Source: Gonapodya prolifera JEL478 (taxonomy: Eukaryota > Monoblepharomycota > Monoblepharidomycetes > Monoblepharidales > Gonapodyaceae). From it: a stretch of DNA of 64,000 bases. The stretch lies in contig KQ965785.1 of NCBI GenBank assembly GCA_001574975.1, positions 28,916 to 92,915 of the forward strand, given 5' to 3'. The notes beneath the pieces are model-generated. The model ran no database searches and had not been told where the DNA came from. It saw only the letters and a list, made by a program, of their open reading frames with translations. The translations under genes and the position numbers were made by a program. Positions 63,923 through 64,000 of the stretch are shown piece by piece. How positions within the stretch are numbered: the stretch's first letter is position 1; every line of letters begins with the position of its first letter.

Positions 63923-64000
63923 ATGACTGCACTGTCCGAATCCATATTTGCTCTACCATGGCCTGTCACAATCATCTTGGCTGTCATGTTTTTTGTCGCA
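63923..64000 (+). CDS. N-terminus of a membrane-anchored protein, cut by window end
   Basis: The frame from ATG 63923 reads MTALSESIFALPWPVTIILA, VMFFVA, a single hydrophobic helix beginning about residue 13. Such an N-terminal anchor is common in cytochrome P450s and other ER enzymes, but 26 residues do not allow a family call. The gene continues past the window. Confidence 0.4.
   Translation, partial: MTALSESIFALPWPVTIILAVMFFVA

Overview
The window looks like a fungal nuclear genome. Genes carry short GT-AG introns, many of about 55-90 nt with a GTGAGT 5' site. The recognisable set is eukaryotic: a BIR1/survivin protein, a TEN1-like telomere protein, a DBP5 RNA helicase, a LAMMER kinase, an Hst2-like sirtuin, an FBXO21-like F-box protein, a fungal DUF4246 protein, and many F-box and ankyrin proteins. 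A TKL kinase fused to Sel1 and kinesin-light-chain-type TPRs, and a membrane protein with a cytoplasmic SH3 domain, fit an early-diverging (possibly zoosporic) fungus. That placement is inference. One assembly gap (16805-17352) and four pairs of single ambiguous bases show a draft assembly.

Layout. 1-8.9 kb: an Hst2/SIRT2-like sirtuin gene (minus) whose second intron has swollen from about 65 nt to 5,620 nt. It contains a 5.55-kb block that is also present, inverted, at 52.57-58.12 kb. The block carries two F-box/Cys-rich genes, a Helitron scrap, and half of a Harbinger element with half of a CACTA-like element nested in it. 9-11 kb: two decayed short-chain dehydrogenase copies. 12-15.6 kb: BIR1 and a truncated TKL kinase. 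16-24 kb: two TEN1-like copies flanking the gap, low-complexity DNA and the 1,254-aa kinase-Sel1-TPR gene. 24-32 kb: an F-box/LRR gene, a LiaF-C-like gene, an ankyrin gene and a DUF4246 gene. 32.5-37.1 kb: DBP5 and a LAMMER kinase. 37.5-40.7 kb: an FBXO21-like gene and two more LiaF-C-like copies. 40.9-42.6 kb: a degenerate repeat rich in TGACGTCA. 43-45 kb: the SH3 membrane protein. 45.5-52 kb: an ankyrin protein, a gutted M13 peptidase, an F-box protein and a BTB/T1 protein. 52.6-63.5 kb: the full locus from which the inverted block seems to derive. There a Harbinger element (55791-62632) has a CACTA-like, Ulp1-protease-bearing element (56674-60512) inside its Myb gene and sits against an older Harbinger. 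The window ends in the first 26 codons of a membrane-anchored protein.

The features most worth follow-up are the inverted duplication, joined at GTAC in both copies and lodged in a sirtuin intron; three fungal proteins with the bacterial LiaF C-terminal fold signature; and the kinase-Sel1-TPR fusion. Several frameshifts fall at homopolymers, so some apparent pseudogenes may reflect base-calling errors. All calls come from reading the sequence; no database search was run.
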